Of a DNA stretch of 64,000 nucleotides, positions 9,256-18,055 are shown piece after piece (within the stretch, counting starts at the first letter, position 1; every line of letters begins with the position of its first letter). The DNA comes from Rheinheimera sp. MM224 (GTDB taxonomy: Bacteria; Pseudomonadota; Gammaproteobacteria; Enterobacterales; Alteromonadaceae): contig NZ_OX352320.1 in the NCBI RefSeq assembly GCF_947090785.1, positions 1,674,001-1,738,000 of the forward strand, read 5' to 3'. Made by a program: the position numbers and the translations under genes. The notes beneath the pieces are model-generated. The model saw nothing but the letters and a program-made list of their open reading frames with translations, searched no databases and was not told the DNA's origin.

Positions 9256-9810
9256 TTACGACTCCAGCACTTTTACCGGGATAGCTTTTAAGTCCCATTT
9301 CCAGCGCTCAATACTGCTGGCTAATGGCACCATATCAATGCAATCCACAGGACAAGGTTCCACACATAAATCACAGCCGGTGCACTCGTCGACAATGACG
9401 GTGTGCATTTGCTTGGATGCACCTACAATAGCGTCGACAGGGCAGGCCTGAATACATTTGGTACAGCCAATACATTCATCTTCGCGGATAAAAGCCACAC
9501 GTTTGACCGCCGGAGTTTGAGCTGCATCCAGAGGTTTGGCTTCAACACCCATTAAATCAGCCAGCTTTTTGATGGTGGCGTCACCACCCGGCGGGCATTT
9601 GTTGATGTCATCGCCATTGGCTATGGCTTCAGCATAAGGCCGGCAGCCTGGATAACCACATTGACCACATTGGGTTTGCGGTAAAATCTCATCAATTTGT
9701 TCAACCAGCGGATCGGCATCCACCTTAAAACGTATAGCGGCATATCCCAGCACAGCGCCAAAAATCAGCGCCAGAATACCCAAAGCCCAAAGGGCTGTGA
9801 TAATAGACAT
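9256..9810 (-). CDS. rsxB: Electron transport complex subunit RsxB (ferredoxin-like)
   Basis: A 184-residue iron-sulfur subunit. One N-terminal membrane anchor (about residues 5-25) is followed by a CGQCGYPGC...CPPGG cluster site. Two ferredoxin [4Fe-4S] motifs follow ([12 protein letters not shown] and [12 protein letters not shown]). Length and order match RnfB/RsxB. It is the second gene of the operon, and its ATG abuts the rsxA stop. Confidence 0.95.
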   Translation of the reverse strand: MSIITALWALGILALIFGAVLGYAAIRFKVDADPLVEQIDEILPQTQCGQCGYPGCRPYAEAIANGDDINKCPPGGDATIKKLADLMGVEAKPLDAAQTPAVKRVAFIREDECIGCTKCIQACPVDAIVGASKQMHTVIVDECTGCDLCVEPCPVDCIDMVPLASSIERWKWDLKAIPVKVLES

Positions 9811-10392
9811 TTACACTTTCACCAAACCAGTAAAGCCCATAAAGGCCAGTGACATTAAACCCGCGGTAATCATGCCGATAGCGGCACCTTTAAAAGAGAC
9901 AGGCACATCGGCCGCGGCCAGACGCTCGCGCATCGCAGCAAATAAAATCAAGACTAAAGAAAAACCTACAGCTGCACCAAAGCCATAGACCACAGAGGAG
10001 AAAAAATCATGACGTGCTTTGACGTTTAAAAGCGCCACGCCCAATACTGCACAGTTGGTGGTGATCAGAGGTAAAAAGATCCCCAATAAGCGATACAAGG
10101 TAGGGCTGGTTTTATGCACCACCATTTCGGTAAATTGCACTACGACTGCGATCACCAGAATAAAAGCTAAAGTGCGCAGATAAATTAAATCCAGTGGCTG
10201 CAATAAGTAATAATCCACCAGATAACTGCAAAGCGAGGCTAAAGTCAGAACAAAAGTGGTGGCCATCGACATGCCAATAGCAGTTTCGAGTTTTTTTGAT
10301 ACGCCCATCACAGGACACAAGCCGAGAAACTTCACCAGCACGAAGTTATTCACCAGCACTGTGCTGACCAGCAACAGCAAAAATTCCGACAT
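9811..10392 (-). CDS. rsxA: Electron transport complex subunit RsxA
   Basis: A 193-residue membrane protein with six predicted helices, starting [27 protein letters not shown], a highly conserved RsxA/RnfA/NqrE sequence. The half-helix motif [11 protein letters not shown] in the second repeat is present. It is the promoter-proximal gene of rsxABCDGE-nth-gloA; a candidate promoter lies just upstream. Confidence 0.95.
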   Translation of the reverse strand: MSEFLLLLVSTVLVNNFVLVKFLGLCPVMGVSKKLETAIGMSMATTFVLTLASLCSYLVDYYLLQPLDLIYLRTLAFILVIAVVVQFTEMVVHKTSPTLYRLLGIFLPLITTNCAVLGVALLNVKARHDFFSSVVYGFGAAVGFSLVLILFAAMRERLAAADVPVSFKGAAIGMITAGLMSLAFMGFTGLVKV

Positions 10393-10419
10393 AAAAGAAC
10401 CCCAGAAAAAAGTCGCGCT

Positions 10420-10448
10420 ATTATGAAGCTTTGCGCCTTGTGAAACAA
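10420..10448 (-). promoter_or_regulatory. rsxA: Candidate promoter of the rsx operon
   Basis: On the minus strand, TTGTTT (10443-10448), a 17-base spacer and CATAAT (10420-10425) stand 28 bp before the rsxA ATG. The -35 hexamer lies in a 53-bp sequence that is repeated just upstream. Confidence 0.5.
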
Positions 10449-10542
10449 CAGCGCTGAACGCGAATGGCTCTTATCTGAGCCTATGGCACACGCTGAAACA
10501 ACAGTACACAACGCGAATGGCTCTTATCTTAGCCTATGGCAC
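10441..10542. repeat. 53-bp tandem direct repeat upstream of rsxA
   Basis: Two copies (10441-10489 and 10494-10542, period 53) begin TGAAACAACA and share AACGCGAATGGCTCTTATCT followed by an AGCCTATGGCAC segment. They differ mainly in a 6-base block. Each contains GGCTCTTATCTGAGCC, a short inverted repeat. The proximal copy supplies the candidate -35 box of rsxA. Confidence 0.85.
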
Positions 10543-10648
10543 CGGACAAAAACGTAGGAGCGCCGAGTACTGCGACGTGACAAGCCGCGGTCGCTACACC
10601 AGCCCGTTTAAACAAAACCGTGGTTCAGGTGGATATTTGTATAAAGGT

Positions 10649-12505
10649 TTATTCCAATGGAGCAGGCTTACTTAAGAAGTAGCCTTGTATCCCGTCAATT
10701 AATAAAGATTCCAGCATTTGTTTTTCAGCAGCTGTTTCAACATTTTCAGCAAATACTGCCACACCAATACGGTGCGCTAAGTCGACCATCAACCGGACAA
10801 AGTACTGGTTGTTTTTATCTTCTTCAATTTGTCGGGTGTAACTGCCATCCATTTTGACAAAATCAGGTTTTAAATCGCGGAAAAATTTAAAGGATGTAAT
10901 ACCAGCACCAAATTTTTCCACTGTGACTCGTGAGCCGCACTGATGCAGCATATCAATCAGACGTTTACTCAATTTCAGGTTTTGTTGCAAACCCCATTCA
11001 CTGATTTCAAATACCAGCCGGGATGTTAGTTCGTTTTCTTTTAACAAACGACGTTCCAGGTAGCTGATAAATTCTTCATCCTGCACTGAATGGGCGGACA
11101 GGTTCAGGCCGAAACTCTGGCCCGGATGTTTTGCCACTAATATCAATGCCTGTTCTACGATCATCTGCTCAATTTCGATCAACTTGTCGAGCTTTTGCGC
11201 CATGTCTAAAAACAAGGCTGTCGGCAGTAACTGATCTTCATTACTGCGAAAGCGCACCAATAATTCAGAATAGGTTTTACTGGTTTTATTCAGCGGTTGT
11301 ATAGGCTGAACTAATAAGCTTAAACGCTGGCCTTGCAGCACATCATCAATCAGGTTACGCCAGTTTTTGGTGCTGAACGACGACTCTGCGGTTTGCTCCT
11401 GGCTGTCGGTAAACAAGTACCATAAATTACTTTGTTTAGTCGCTTTATTCTGTTTGGTTTTCGCCAGGCCCAAAGCTGTATCGGCCATCGCCAGCAGCTC
11501 GCCTAAAGGTTTACCCTGAGCCACCTGAACTAAACCCGTTAAGGCCACCGAGTCCAGCTGTTTTTGCTGCTGATAGCTATCGAAGTTTTGCTGCAGCAGT
11601 AATACCAGCTCTTCCGTTTGTTCGGGCGTCATTTGTGGAAACAACACACAGAAGTCTGTGTTGTTCAGGCGAAATAATGGGCTTTCATCAGACAGCTGCG
11701 GCAGTTGCTTTAATAAGTCCGCCATCTCTTTAATATACAAATCACCGGCCAGATAACCTTGTTTATGGTTGATCTGAGCCAGACTGTGACAACGTACCAG
11801 TAAAAATACTGATTGATGTACTGCATTGGCGGCTTTGAGTTGCTGTTCGTAATAACGCACAAATTGCTGACGGTTTGGTAACGAGGTCAGTTGATCATAC
11901 AGTGCCAGCTCTAATAAATAGTCTGTGCCTGAGGTCGTTGCCTGAGGTTGTAATTGCTGCACTAGTGCTGGAGCTTGTTGCACAGCTGATTCTATTGGAT
12001 GAGGCGGCAGAGCTTTTTGCTTTTTTGGCCGACCCGGCTGCAGGTAATAAGGCAATACACCTAAAATCAGCGGGCAAAAAAATAAAAACAAGCTAAAAAG
12101 CTCAAGGGTGCGCAATTGTTCTGACAGCTGGGGTAAAAACTCTACCTGTAAATTATGTGCCTGATCTTTGACTGAAGCTGGAGTAATGGGCCGGTCAAAC
12201 TGAGTTAACATCCAGGAAGAGATAGTATAAGAGGGCATCGAATTGCTTTGTTCGTGCAGTACCACACCGTCGAGCTGACTCACTTTTAAGTAAGGTAAAT
12301 CAAAACTGCTACTCAGCTGGCGGGTCAGAATTTTGGTATCACCAGTTAAATCGCTGGCTAACATCTGCTGAATAGCGCTGTAGTGCAGTTGATACAGGCT
12401 TTGAATTTGTTGAGCTGCCGCAAACCAGAATAACCAAAGTGCCAGCACAGCCGATACCAGAGCGGCAGTCCAGTGACTTAGAGCAATAAAGGATGGAGAC
12501 TTCAT
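10649..12505 (-). CDS. Membrane protein with degenerate GGDEF and EAL domains
   Basis: About 618 residues: membrane helix (about 7-30), periplasmic domain, second helix (about 137-160), linker, then GGDEF and EAL domains. The GGDEF site is replaced (FRLNNTDFCVLF). In the EAL domain the catalytic E-A-L is ELL (YSELLVRF), the DDFG motif is EKFG, and the later motif is KMDG. This suggests it is not a working cyclase or phosphodiesterase but a c-di-GMP or protein-binding receptor, of the LapD/CdgL kind. The start is placed at ATG 12505; the longer frame would use TTG at 12514. It is followed by rsxA on the same strand. Confidence 0.85.
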   Translation of the reverse strand: MKSPSFIALSHWTAALVSAVLALWLFWFAAAQQIQSLYQLHYSAIQQMLASDLTGDTKILTRQLSSSFDLPYLKVSQLDGVVLHEQSNSMPSYTISSWMLTQFDRPITPASVKDQAHNLQVEFLPQLSEQLRTLELFSLFLFFCPLILGVLPYYLQPGRPKKQKALPPHPIESAVQQAPALVQQLQPQATTSGTDYLLELALYDQLTSLPNRQQFVRYYEQQLKAANAVHQSVFLLVRCHSLAQINHKQGYLAGDLYIKEMADLLKQLPQLSDESPLFRLNNTDFCVLFPQMTPEQTEELVLLLQQNFDSYQQQKQLDSVALTGLVQVAQGKPLGELLAMADTALGLAKTKQNKATKQSNLWYLFTDSQEQTAESSFSTKNWRNLIDDVLQGQRLSLLVQPIQPLNKTSKTYSELLVRFRSNEDQLLPTALFLDMAQKLDKLIEIEQMIVEQALILVAKHPGQSFGLNLSAHSVQDEEFISYLERRLLKENELTSRLVFEISEWGLQQNLKLSKRLIDMLHQCGSRVTVEKFGAGITSFKFFRDLKPDFVKMDGSYTRQIEEDKNNQYFVRLMVDLAHRIGVAVFAENVETAAEKQMLESLLIDGIQGYFLSKPAPLE

Positions 12506-12627
12506 AGCAGACAACCCATAAAGATTTTTTATCCGAGCTTGAACATCAGAAAATAAGCTTAAGGTATTTCAGGAAAAAACACTAAGGAAAAGAGACAATT
12601 AAGAGAGCAAACAAGATGTAATTTAGG

Positions 12628-12704
12628 TGGCTCCCCAGGTTGGACTCGAACCAACGACCTACGGATTAACAGTCCGCCGCTCTAACCGGCTGAGCTACTG
12701 AGGA
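12628..12704 (-). tRNA. tRNA-Asn (GTT), copy 3
   Basis: A 77-nt cloverleaf with encoded CCA. Acceptor TCCTCAG pairs with CTGGGGA, the anticodon loop is CTGTTAAT (anticodon GTT), and the T-loop is GGTTCGAGTCC. Sequence identical to the two upstream copies. Third gene of a three-gene tRNA operon read on the minus strand. Confidence 0.97.
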
Positions 12705-12739
12705 ATTGTATACGGTTATCAAATTGTGATTATTTCAGT

Positions 12740-12816
12740 TGGCTCCCCAGGTTGGACTCGAACCAACGACCTACGGATTAACAGTCCGCCGCTCTAACCG
12801 GCTGAGCTACTGAGGA
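12740..12816 (-). tRNA. tRNA-Asn (GTT), copy 2
   Basis: Identical in sequence to the flanking tRNA-Asn genes. It is separated by 35 bp from the copy at 12628 and by 26 bp from the copy at 12843. Anticodon GTT; CCA encoded. Confidence 0.97.
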
Positions 12817-12842
12817 ACTGAAATAATATGTTGAGACTACAG

Positions 12843-12919
12843 TGGCTCCCCAGGTTGGACTCGAACCAACGACCTACGGATTAACAGTCCGCCGCTCTAA
12901 CCGGCTGAGCTACTGAGGA
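12843..12919 (-). tRNA. tRNA-Asn (GTT), copy 1 (promoter-proximal)
   Basis: First of three identical tRNA-Asn genes, 77 nt with CCA. A near-consensus promoter lies 24-52 bp upstream. Confidence 0.97.
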
Positions 12920-12942
12920 ACTGTGTTCTGCAACGGGGCGCA

Positions 12943-12971
12943 ATACTAATGCCCGTCTCAAACACTGTCAA
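12943..12971 (-). promoter_or_regulatory. Promoter of the tRNA-Asn operon with GC-rich discriminator
   Basis: Minus strand: perfect -35 TTGACA (12966-12971), 17-base spacer, TAGTAT (12943-12948), then a GCGCCCCG discriminator. GC-rich discriminators are characteristic of promoters under stringent (ppGpp/DksA) control, as expected for stable-RNA genes. Confidence 0.85.
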
Positions 12972-13111
12972 CACTTTGCCCAGTGCTTTTTCATAAAAGA
13001 AGTTTACTTGCTGTTTGTTTAGCCAAAGCCGGTAGAAAAGCTGCGCAAAACCAATTTTTGCATATGCAAAAGCTATTCGCCCTTTTGTCATGGCATTGAA
13101 ATTTGGCAAAG

Positions 13112-13215
13112 TCAGGCCAATAAAGGGCTAGCGTAAGTTACCCACAGAATCTGTGGATAAGTCTGTGAATTGTTGGCCTGATGGCTAGGCTAAGCCTTAA
13201 CAGATAAGGCTTAGC
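13112..13215. other. Palindrome-rich spacer with a pair of DnaA-box-like sites
   Basis: Between the tRNA promoter and the MATE gene lie nested inverted repeats. TCAGGCCAA (13112-13120) pairs with TTGGCCTGA (13173-13181). Inside is TTACCCACAG-AAT-CTGTGGATAA (about 13138-13160), i.e. a perfect DnaA box (TTATCCACA, read on the minus strand) facing a one-mismatch box. Next, GCTAAGCCTTA (13189-13199) pairs perfectly with TAAGGCTTAGC (13205-13215). No gene fits. The rest of 12972-13453 shows nothing further, apart from a weak TACAAT -10 before the MATE gene. Confidence 0.6.
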
Positions 13216-13453
13216 GCCAGATCAATAGGTTTGCGACTAATTTTTTACCTTATATAAAACAACAGGTTATGAATCTGAAAGAACTGAAACTTTATGCAAA
13301 ACGCTATTGAGGAAACAAAATTTCTATGCAAAAGCAGATTGTGAACATTTTTTCTTATTCTTGTTCAGTTTTACACCAATTTGGTCGCATTGCTGGTAGT
13401 GCCGCCTGTTACTTTTCTCTACAATAGCGCCACTTGCGCTTAAGCTGACTGTT

Positions 13454-14818
13454 ATGACTCAATCCACTTCGAAACGTCCTGATCTACTCAAAGGTGATAT
13501 TCAGGCCACCATGAAACAAATGACGGTGCCAGTGCTGTTTGGCATGATCACCTTAATGTCTTTTAATCTGGTGGATACCTTCTTTATTAGTATGCTTGGC
13601 ACAGCAGAACTTGCAGCTGTCAGTTTTACTTTCCCTGTTACTTTTACCGTCATTAGTTTGGCTATTGGCCTGAGTATTGGTACTTCTGCAGTAATAGCCC
13701 GCGCATTAGGCAGTGGCGATCAGCAAAGTGCCCGTAGTGATGGGTTAGCGGCCTTGTGGTTATCGGCCTATTTAGTCATTGCTTTGTCGATAGTGGGTTA
13801 TTTGACTATTGATCCTTTATTCCGATTGTTGGGTGCCAAAGAAGATACCTTGCCTTTTATTCATGAGTACATGGATATCTGGTTTTTTGGTGCCGTCTTC
13901 CTTATCACCCCCATGATTGGGAATGCGGTATTAAGAGCGGCGGGGGACACAAAAACGCCCAGTATTTTGATGGCCTCTGCTGGCTTATTAAATGCGATTT
14001 TGGACCCTATTCTGATTTTTGGTTGGGGCCCAGTGCCTGCTATGGGCGTTGCTGGTGCTTCACTGGCTAGCCTGATCTCCTGGTTATTGGGTTTTGGCCT
14101 TATTCTGTATTTGCTGATGGTGCGCCGTAAACTGGTAGATATAGGACATCAGCCTTTTGCTGAGTTTGTCAAAATCAGCCGGAAAATTCTGCATATAGGT
14201 TTACCGGCTGCTGGAGCCAATATGCTGACTCCATTGGCTATGGGGATTTTGACCGCCTTGATGGCAAGTTATGGCGCTGAAGCTGTGGCTGCTTTTGGGG
14301 TTGGGGCGCGCATCGAGAGTATTGCCTCTTTAGTAGTGCTGGCGCTTTCGATGACTTTACCTCCTTTTGTCAGTCAGAATTATGGAGCTTGTGCTTATCA
14401 TCGTATTCACGATGCCTACAGAGGCTGCATTAAGTTTATTCTGGCCTGGCAATTTGTCGTTTATGTAGGATTAGCTGCGTGCGCCTGGGTATTGGCTGAT
14501 GTATTTACCGAAGATCCGTTGGTGGCGCAGTATATCCGCTACTTTATCTGGATCTTGCCTTTAGGTTATGGCCTGCAAGGCATTATTATTCTGACTAACT
14601 CATCCTTTAACGCTTTGCATTTACCGCTGAATGCGCTGCAACTCAGTGTGATCCGCCTTTTCGTATTTTATGTGCCTTTTGCTTATATAGGTGGCTTGAT
14701 AGGTGGCGTGATAGGGGTTTTTGTAGGCGGCTTGATTGCCAATGCTATTACCTCTGGCCTGGCATACAGTTGGTTTAAACGTAGATTGGCTGCCTTAACT
14801 TTAAGTGGAGAATCCTGA
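13454..14818 (+). CDS. MATE-family multidrug/cation antiporter
   Basis: A 454-residue, 12-helix inner-membrane transporter of the MATE (NorM/DinF-like) family, which exports cationic drugs or metabolites in exchange for Na+ or H+. The two halves each carry the MatE repeat; FNLVDTFFISMLGTAELAAVSF near residue 35 and GFGVGARIE-like sequence in the second half are family features. Its stop (TGA 14816-14818) overlaps the ATG of the first of three micro-ORFs that lead into uvrB, so MATE and uvrB are probably co-transcribed. The substrate cannot be told from sequence. Confidence 0.88.
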   Translation: MTQSTSKRPDLLKGDIQATMKQMTVPVLFGMITLMSFNLVDTFFISMLGTAELAAVSFTFPVTFTVISLAIGLSIGTSAVIARALGSGDQQSARSDGLAALWLSAYLVIALSIVGYLTIDPLFRLLGAKEDTLPFIHEYMDIWFFGAVFLITPMIGNAVLRAAGDTKTPSILMASAGLLNAILDPILIFGWGPVPAMGVAGASLASLISWLLGFGLILYLLMVRRKLVDIGHQPFAEFVKISRKILHIGLPAAGANMLTPLAMGILTALMASYGAEAVAAFGVGARIESIASLVVLALSMTLPPFVSQNYGACAYHRIHDAYRGCIKFILAWQFVVYVGLAACAWVLADVFTEDPLVAQYIRYFIWILPLGYGLQGIIILTNSSFNALHLPLNALQLSVIRLFVFYVPFAYIGGLIGGVIGVFVGGLIANAITSGLAYSWFKRRLAALTLSGES

Positions 14819-14886
14819 TGAGCCGCGATATTAAATCGGTCTCCCATGACCTGCTCACTCTTACTTTGCAGGGGGATAGTTTATGA
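14818..14886 (+). CDS. Micro-ORF 1 of the uvrB leader repeat (22 aa)
   Basis: Encodes a 22-residue peptide beginning [13 protein letters not shown]. Its start overlaps the MATE stop by one base, and its TGA overlaps the ATG of micro-ORF 2 (ATGA). Its first residues mimic UvrB ([10 protein letters not shown]). Expression is inferred from the ribosome-binding site and the coupled start and stop; it may be only a by-product of duplication. Confidence 0.4.
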   Translation: MSRDIKSVSHDLLTLTLQGDSL

Positions 14887-14951
14887 GCCGCGATATTAAA
14901 TCGGTCTCCCATGACCTGCCCACTCTTACTTTGCAGGGGGATAGTTTATGA
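14883..14951 (+). CDS. Micro-ORF 2 of the uvrB leader repeat (22 aa)
   Basis: Same as micro-ORF 1 except Leu to Pro at residue 13. Preceded by CAGGGGGATAGTTT and coupled by ATGA overlaps on both sides. Confidence 0.4.
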   Translation: MSRDIKSVSHDLPTLTLQGDSL

Positions 14952-15016
14952 GCCGCGATATTAAATCGGTCTCCCATGACCTGCCCACTCTTACTTTGCA
15001 GGGAGATAGTTTATGA
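14948..15016 (+). CDS. Micro-ORF 3 of the uvrB leader repeat (22 aa)
   Basis: Identical in protein to micro-ORF 2. Its TGA overlaps the uvrB ATG at 15013, so ribosomes ending here could re-initiate directly on uvrB. Confidence 0.4.
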   Translation: MSRDIKSVSHDLPTLTLQGDSL

Positions 15017-17004
15017 GCCGCGATTTCGAATTGGTCTCCAATTATCAACCTGCAGGTGATCAGCCCACAGCTATTGCAAAACTGGTTGAAGGCCTGGAGT
15101 CTGGTTTAGCTCATCAAACCTTATTAGGGGTTACGGGCTCAGGTAAAACCTTCACTATGGCCAATGTGATAGCGCAAGTGAACAGACCTACCTTGATTAT
15201 GGCGCACAACAAAACCCTGGCGGCGCAGCTTTATGGTGAGATGAAGGAATTCTTTCCGAATAACTCGGTTGAATACTTTGTGTCTTATTATGACTATTAC
15301 CAACCTGAAGCTTATGTGCCGTCCAGCGACACCTTTATCGAAAAAGACGCTTCTATTAATGAACATATAGAGCAGATGCGTTTGTCGGCGACCAAAGCGC
15401 TGATGGAACGACGGGACGTAGTGATTATCGCCTCAGTGTCGGCCATTTACGGTTTGGGCGATCCGGAATCCTATATGAAGATGCTGTTGCATCTCAAAGT
15501 AGGCGATATAGTCGATCAGCGTTTTATTTTACGACGTTTGGCTGAGCTGCAATACAGCCGCAATGATGCTGCGTTTGAACGTGCGACTTATCGTGTGCGT
15601 GGCGATGTGATTGATGTGTTTCCGGCTGAGTCGGATGAAATCGCAGTGCGGATTGAGCTGTTTGATGAAGAAATTGAGCGCATTAGTTTATTTGACCCGC
15701 TGACAGGTTCTGTCGAGAAAGTCGTCAGCCGTTACACTATTTATCCAAAAACGCACTATGTGACGCCACGGGAAAAAATCCTCGAAGCTACAGAGCGTAT
15801 TAAGGTGGAACTCAAAGATCGCCGCGCTCACTTGCTTGCAGAAAACCGCTTGATTGAAGAGCAGCGTATTGGGCAGCGCACTTTGTTTGATTTAGAAATG
15901 ATGGTGGAACTGGGGTATTGCTCCGGCATTGAAAACTACTCGCGCTATTTATCAGGCAGGGCAGAAGGTGAGCCGCCTCCAACTTTGCTGGATTATTTCC
16001 CGGCTGATGGTTTGATGTTTATCGACGAGTCGCATGTCACCATTTCACAAATTGGCGCTATGTACAAAGGCGATCGCTCACGTAAAGAAAACCTGGTGAA
16101 CTATGGCTTTCGTTTACCTTCGGCTTTAGATAACAGGCCACTGAAGTTTGACGAATTTGAATCCATAGCGCCACAGCGGATTTATGTGTCGGCTACACCA
16201 GCAGATTACGAGTTAAAGCAATCAGCAGGTGAAGTGATAGAGCAGGTGGTACGACCAACAGGTTTGCTTGACCCTGTGATTGAAATCCGTCCTGTAGCGA
16301 CCCAGGTTGACGATTTAATGTCAGAAGCTTTCCGCTGCGCCAAACTGGGTGAGCGGGTATTAGTCACAGTACTGACCAAAAAAATGGCTGAAGATTTAAC
16401 GGACTATTTAGCAGGCCACGGCGTCAAGGTGCGGTATTTACACTCCGACATTGACACCGTAGAGCGGATGGAGATTATCCGGGATTTACGTTTAGGTGTA
16501 TTTGACGTGCTAGTCGGTATTAACTTATTGCGGGAAGGCCTGGATATTCCTGAAGTGTCTTTAGTGGCGATTCTGGATGCGGATAAAGAAGGCTTTTTAC
16601 GTTCAGAGCGCTCGCTGATTCAAACCATGGGCCGTGCCGCCCGTAACCTTTATGGTAAAGCAGTGCTTTATGCTGACCGTATTACCGGTTCTATGCAGCG
16701 CGCTATTAATGAAACCGATCGTCGGCGCAATAAGCAAATTGCATACAATGAACTGCATGGCATCACACCTACGGCTATTAAGAAGAAGGTGTCGGATGTG
16801 ATGGATCTTGGTCAGGATGCCGATCTGCCGAAAGTGGCGGAGAAAATCAAACTGGCCAAAGGCAAAACGCCTTATCAGTTGCAGGCAGAAATTAAGCAAC
16901 TGGAGCAAAAAATGCTGCAGCATGCCAAAGATCTGGAGTTTGAACTGGCAGCGCAGGCTCGGGATCAAATTCATCAATTACGCCAGGCTTTGCTGGAGAT
17001 TTAA
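15013..17004 (+). CDS. uvrB: Excinuclease ABC subunit B
   Basis: A 663-residue UvrB, the damage-verifying helicase-like subunit of nucleotide excision repair. Walker A GVTGSGKT holds Lys45, the beta-hairpin [12 protein letters not shown] lies near residue 95, and the Walker B/DESH region (MFIDESH) lies near 336. The C-terminal UVR domain (about 625-660) binds UvrC. Length is normal. The start follows CAGGGAGATAGTTT, the last of four copies of this ribosome-binding site. No LexA box is evident just upstream, unlike in E. coli, and the gene appears to be read through from the MATE gene. Confidence 0.97.
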   Translation: MSRDFELVSNYQPAGDQPTAIAKLVEGLESGLAHQTLLGVTGSGKTFTMANVIAQVNRPTLIMAHNKTLAAQLYGEMKEFFPNNSVEYFVSYYDYYQPEAYVPSSDTFIEKDASINEHIEQMRLSATKALMERRDVVIIASVSAIYGLGDPESYMKMLLHLKVGDIVDQRFILRRLAELQYSRNDAAFERATYRVRGDVIDVFPAESDEIAVRIELFDEEIERISLFDPLTGSVEKVVSRYTIYPKTHYVTPREKILEATERIKVELKDRRAHLLAENRLIEEQRIGQRTLFDLEMMVELGYCSGIENYSRYLSGRAEGEPPPTLLDYFPADGLMFIDESHVTISQIGAMYKGDRSRKENLVNYGFRLPSALDNRPLKFDEFESIAPQRIYVSATPADYELKQSAGEVIEQVVRPTGLLDPVIEIRPVATQVDDLMSEAFRCAKLGERVLVTVLTKKMAEDLTDYLAGHGVKVRYLHSDIDTVERMEIIRDLRLGVFDVLVGINLLREGLDIPEVSLVAILDADKEGFLRSERSLIQTMGRAARNLYGKAVLYADRITGSMQRAINETDRRRNKQIAYNELHGITPTAIKKKVSDVMDLGQDADLPKVAEKIKLAKGKTPYQLQAEIKQLEQKMLQHAKDLEFELAAQARDQIHQLRQALLEI

Positions 17005-17008
17005 ATCA

Positions 17009-17056
17009 TGGGGTCAGAGTAAAATTAAACCGTGGTTTAATTTTACTCTGACCCCA
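17009..17056. repeat. REP-like palindrome, copy 2
   Basis: A near-perfect palindrome with arms of about 21 bp (17010-17030 and 17035-17055) sharing the 18-base core GGGTCAGAGTAAAATTAA with the element at 1912-1958. The flanking loop bases differ. It lies 4 bp after the uvrB stop and may also terminate transcription. Confidence 0.85.
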
Positions 17057-17163
17057 ATTATTATCTGCTTGATATTTATACACTTCTTTACTGAGCCATT
17101 CAGAGAGCATTAACTTTCAGACCTTTACACTGCCTGCGTTTTCTCAACCAAAAGGTAGTAATT

Positions 17164-17937
17164 ATGAAACGTTCCATGCTCGCTTTACTTATCGCTGTAG
17201 TGTCAACCGGTGCAGCAGCGAACAGCTATCAAAATGAATCTTCAGTAGATTACATCAACGGTGATATCAACAATGTTGATGTAGACGCCTGGCAACTGAA
17301 GCATCAATATTTCTTTAATGCAGTAGACACTTCAGGCAATACACCACGTGCTGAAGCTGCATTTATCAATAAAAACGCCAGTGTCTTTGGCACCCTGTCC
17401 CGTACTTCTATCGGTGACTTTGATCAGAATGGCTGGTCAGTGGGTGGTGAGTATATGGACCAGAGCCATAACTTCTACGGTCAACTGGAATGGAGCCACT
17501 TCAGTGGCACTGACAGACAGGATGTCGATGGTACCGTAGGTTACTTCATCAGTAATGACTGGTTAGTAGGTGCTATTTTTGAGCACGACAGACCGGATCA
17601 AGGTGGCAGCAGCACTAACTATGGTGTAATGACTAAAAAGTTATGGGATTTAGGCACGGGTGATATGATCAACCTGGAAGCCGATATCCTGGACTACCGT
17701 AATAATTCAGCCACCCGTTATGGTGTGGGCGCGGATTACTACTTCGGCAAAAACTTCTCTGCCGGTGTAGGTTATCAGTGGATTTCTGACGGCGTATTAA
17801 GCGAAAGCGAAGATAGCCTGAGCTTACGCACTAAGTGGTTTGCTTTACCTAACCTGTCGTTATCAGCTGGCGTAGCCTTTGATGCGCTGGAAACGGGTGA
17901 TGATCTGTATCAGTTAGGCGCAAGCTACCGCTTCTAA
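17164..17937 (+). CDS. Putative outer-membrane beta-barrel porin
   Basis: A 257-residue protein with a signal peptide (about residues 1-19, ending GAAANS) and alternating beta-strand patterns rich in Tyr/Trp/Gly. It ends in Phe (YQLGASYRF), the usual outer-membrane insertion signal. It resembles short putative porins of Alteromonadales. The substrate is unknown. A GGTAGTAATT region precedes the ATG, and a terminator follows at 18017-18042. Confidence 0.7.
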   Translation: MKRSMLALLIAVVSTGAAANSYQNESSVDYINGDINNVDVDAWQLKHQYFFNAVDTSGNTPRAEAAFINKNASVFGTLSRTSIGDFDQNGWSVGGEYMDQSHNFYGQLEWSHFSGTDRQDVDGTVGYFISNDWLVGAIFEHDRPDQGGSSTNYGVMTKKLWDLGTGDMINLEADILDYRNNSATRYGVGADYYFGKNFSAGVGYQWISDGVLSESEDSLSLRTKWFALPNLSLSAGVAFDALETGDDLYQLGASYRF

Positions 17938-18016
17938 TGTTTTGCCCGTTGTATTTGGCGCCGCAACGTTGTTGACCGGGCTCGTCGCCCCAGTCACAAC
18001 TGAAGTGATGATTTAA

Positions 18017-18042
18017 GAAAGGAGCTTAACGGCTCCTTTTTT
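18017..18042. terminator. Intrinsic terminator after the porin gene
   Basis: AAAGGAGC, loop TTAACG, GCTCCTTTTTT: GC stem with a T tract on the plus strand. The A tract on the other side lets it serve the convergent LysR gene, which ends at 18056. Confidence 0.85.
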
Positions 18043-18055
18043 CTTTTCTGAGGTA

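Larger units (their letters stand above)
14818..15012 (+). repeat. Three tandem 65-bp repeats, each a ribosome-binding site plus micro-ORF, before uvrB
   Basis: Units start at ATG 14818, 14883 and 14948, and uvrB follows at exactly the next 65-bp step (15013). Units differ at only two positions (CTC/CCC near the middle, GGGGGAT/GGGAGAT at the ribosome-binding site). Each begins with ATGAGCCGCGAT, identical to the first four codons of uvrB, and shares GGTCTCC nine codons in. Each unit ends with a strong AGGGGGA/AGGGAGA Shine-Dalgarno, 8 bp before the next ATG. Confidence 0.96.

Noticed and set aside
10555..10606. GTAGGAGCG...GTCGCTAC stretch as a REP element
   Set aside because: The arms pair only partly and there is a single copy in the window, so it was not listed as a feature.
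12897..13109. A 70-codon minus-strand frame next to the tRNA genes
   Set aside because: It runs over the tRNA promoter and into the first tRNA-Asn gene, and has no recognisable protein features.
12628..15012. Regularly repeated sequences as a possible CRISPR array
   Set aside because: The repeats are three tRNA genes and three 65-bp coding-like units with no unique spacers between identical repeats, and there are no cas genes.
14600..15013. LexA (SOS) box for uvrB
   Set aside because: No CTGT-N8-ACAG-like palindrome is evident before uvrB or the MATE gene.
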